Program-made: the position numbers and the translations under genes
Shown here: positions 6,112-6,495 of the stretch, one piece after another
Position numbering within the stretch: position 1 is the first letter of the stretch
How the letters are laid out: the number at the start of each line of letters is the position of its first letter
From: Lentisphaerota bacterium
GTDB taxonomy: Bacteria > Verrucomicrobiota > Lentisphaeria > Oligosphaerales > Oligosphaeraceae
DNA length: 6,495 bases
Assembly (NCBI GenBank): GCA_012799755.1
Contig: JAAZKQ010000710.1
Coordinates: 1-6,495, forward strand
Direction: 5' to 3'
Notes under the pieces: model-generated
Told to the model about the DNA's origin: nothing
Seen by the model: only the letters and a program-made list of their open reading frames with translations
The model's database searches: none

Positions 6112-6172
6112 AAGGGCCATGACGACCTTCGCCTCGAAACCGTTTCAGCCACCACCTTTTGGAGAACACGCC

Positions 6173-6495
6173 ATGCCCGCCAGTGAAATTTCGCCCGCTT
6201 TGCGTTCCGCCCTTGAGCCTTTGCGCGCCCGCAAACGCTTTCTCATGCTGGTAGCCGACGGCGCGGGCAGTCGCCGGCCACCGCCCGGCGGCAAGCTCGC
6301 CACGCTCCCGCCCGCCTGGCAGGACCACAGCCATTCCCTGCATAACCTCTTCCGCCTGGAATGCCTTGACGACGACGAACGACAACAGCTCCGCGAACAG
6401 AGCCAATGGGAGGAAAATCCCAACTTCCCCTGGCGCGCCTTTGCCAAATCCCTCGCCCTGGAGCTGGCCCTGCCGGTGGCCATCCTGAGCATGTT
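6173..6495 (+). CDS. Unrecognised protein, 5' part only (runs off the window)
   Basis: The frame opens at ATG 6173 with GGAG at 6161-6164, 8 nt upstream, and stays open for 107 codons to the window end. The visible part begins MPASEISPALRSALEPLRA and goes on with a basic RARKRF segment, then VADGAGSRRPPPGG, a Pro/Gly linker. A charged helical stretch (DDDERQQLREQSQWEEN) and a hydrophobic, probably helical segment (AKSLALELALPVAILSM) follow at the cut. There is no clear signal peptide and no domain I can name. Codon choice is GC-rich like its neighbours. The palindromic promoter shared with the MoxR operon suggests co-regulation. Antisense open frames over it are shadows. Confidence 0.75.
   Translation, partial: MPASEISPALRSALEPLRARKRFLMLVADGAGSRRPPPGGKLATLPPAWQDHSHSLHNLFRLECLDDDERQQLREQSQWEENPNFPWRAFAKSLALELALPVAILSM

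Noticed and set aside
5781..6113. 110-codon plus-strand frame through repeat copy 2 (product with YGHYGQYGQYG and CCRPSCPYCPYC)
   Set aside because: The amino-acid periodicity only reflects the 9-nt TATGGACAN units and their complement. It has no ribosome site and the other copy does not preserve the frame.
6008..6492. Minus-strand frames opposite the gene at 6173
   Set aside because: The plus frame has GGAG at proper spacing and a promoter-like site; the minus frames have neither and look like shadows.

Overview
This is a GC-rich window with short intergenic gaps, good Shine-Dalgarno sites and no tRNA, rRNA, CRISPR array or transposase gene. The gene set (a MoxR ATPase paired with a metallopeptidase/VWA protein, a WYL regulator) and the large structured intergenic repeats fit a bacterium of the PVC group, perhaps Lentisphaerota or Kiritimatiellota. 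That assignment is recall-based inference and is not proven by anything in the window.

Layout. Positions 1-27 hold the end of a dispersed repeat pointing leftwards. Positions 91-184 hold about three copies of a 31-bp tandem repeat. A promoter-like site with a CGGAC-N7-GTCCG palindrome (266-282) and a -10-like hexamer (294-299) precedes a three-gene rightward operon: a MoxR-type AAA+ ATPase (362-1600), a DUF2201-type zinc metallopeptidase with a C-terminal VWA domain (1622-2983), and an unrecognised 408-residue protein with ankyrin-like C-terminal segments (3015-4241). A full repeat copy (4302-4502) follows, then a convergent WYL-domain transcription regulator on the minus strand (4556-5557), a possible small membrane ORF remnant (5632-5757, minus), and a second full repeat copy (5766-5974). 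The same palindrome and -10 arrangement then recurs (6078-6111) ahead of an unrecognised gene that starts at 6173 and runs off the window.

How it may work together (inference). MoxR ATPases typically remodel or activate partners together with VWA proteins. Here the VWA domain is fused to a peptidase with an intact HExxH site, so the ATPase may control the protease, with the third protein as adaptor, substrate-binding subunit or target. The near-identical palindromic promoters in front of the operon and of the gene at 6173, with the same spacing to the -10 and to the start codon, suggest one regulon. The WYL protein encoded between them is the obvious candidate regulator. This resembles MoxR/VWA conflict-type systems, but a defence role is not shown by the sequence.

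The two full repeat copies are built of four hairpins with paired (compensatory) differences. These include a long hairpin made of 9-nt TATGGACAN units that has lost one unit on both arms in one copy. They bracket the WYL gene as direct repeats, and with the partial copy at position 1 they bracket the operon as inverted repeats.
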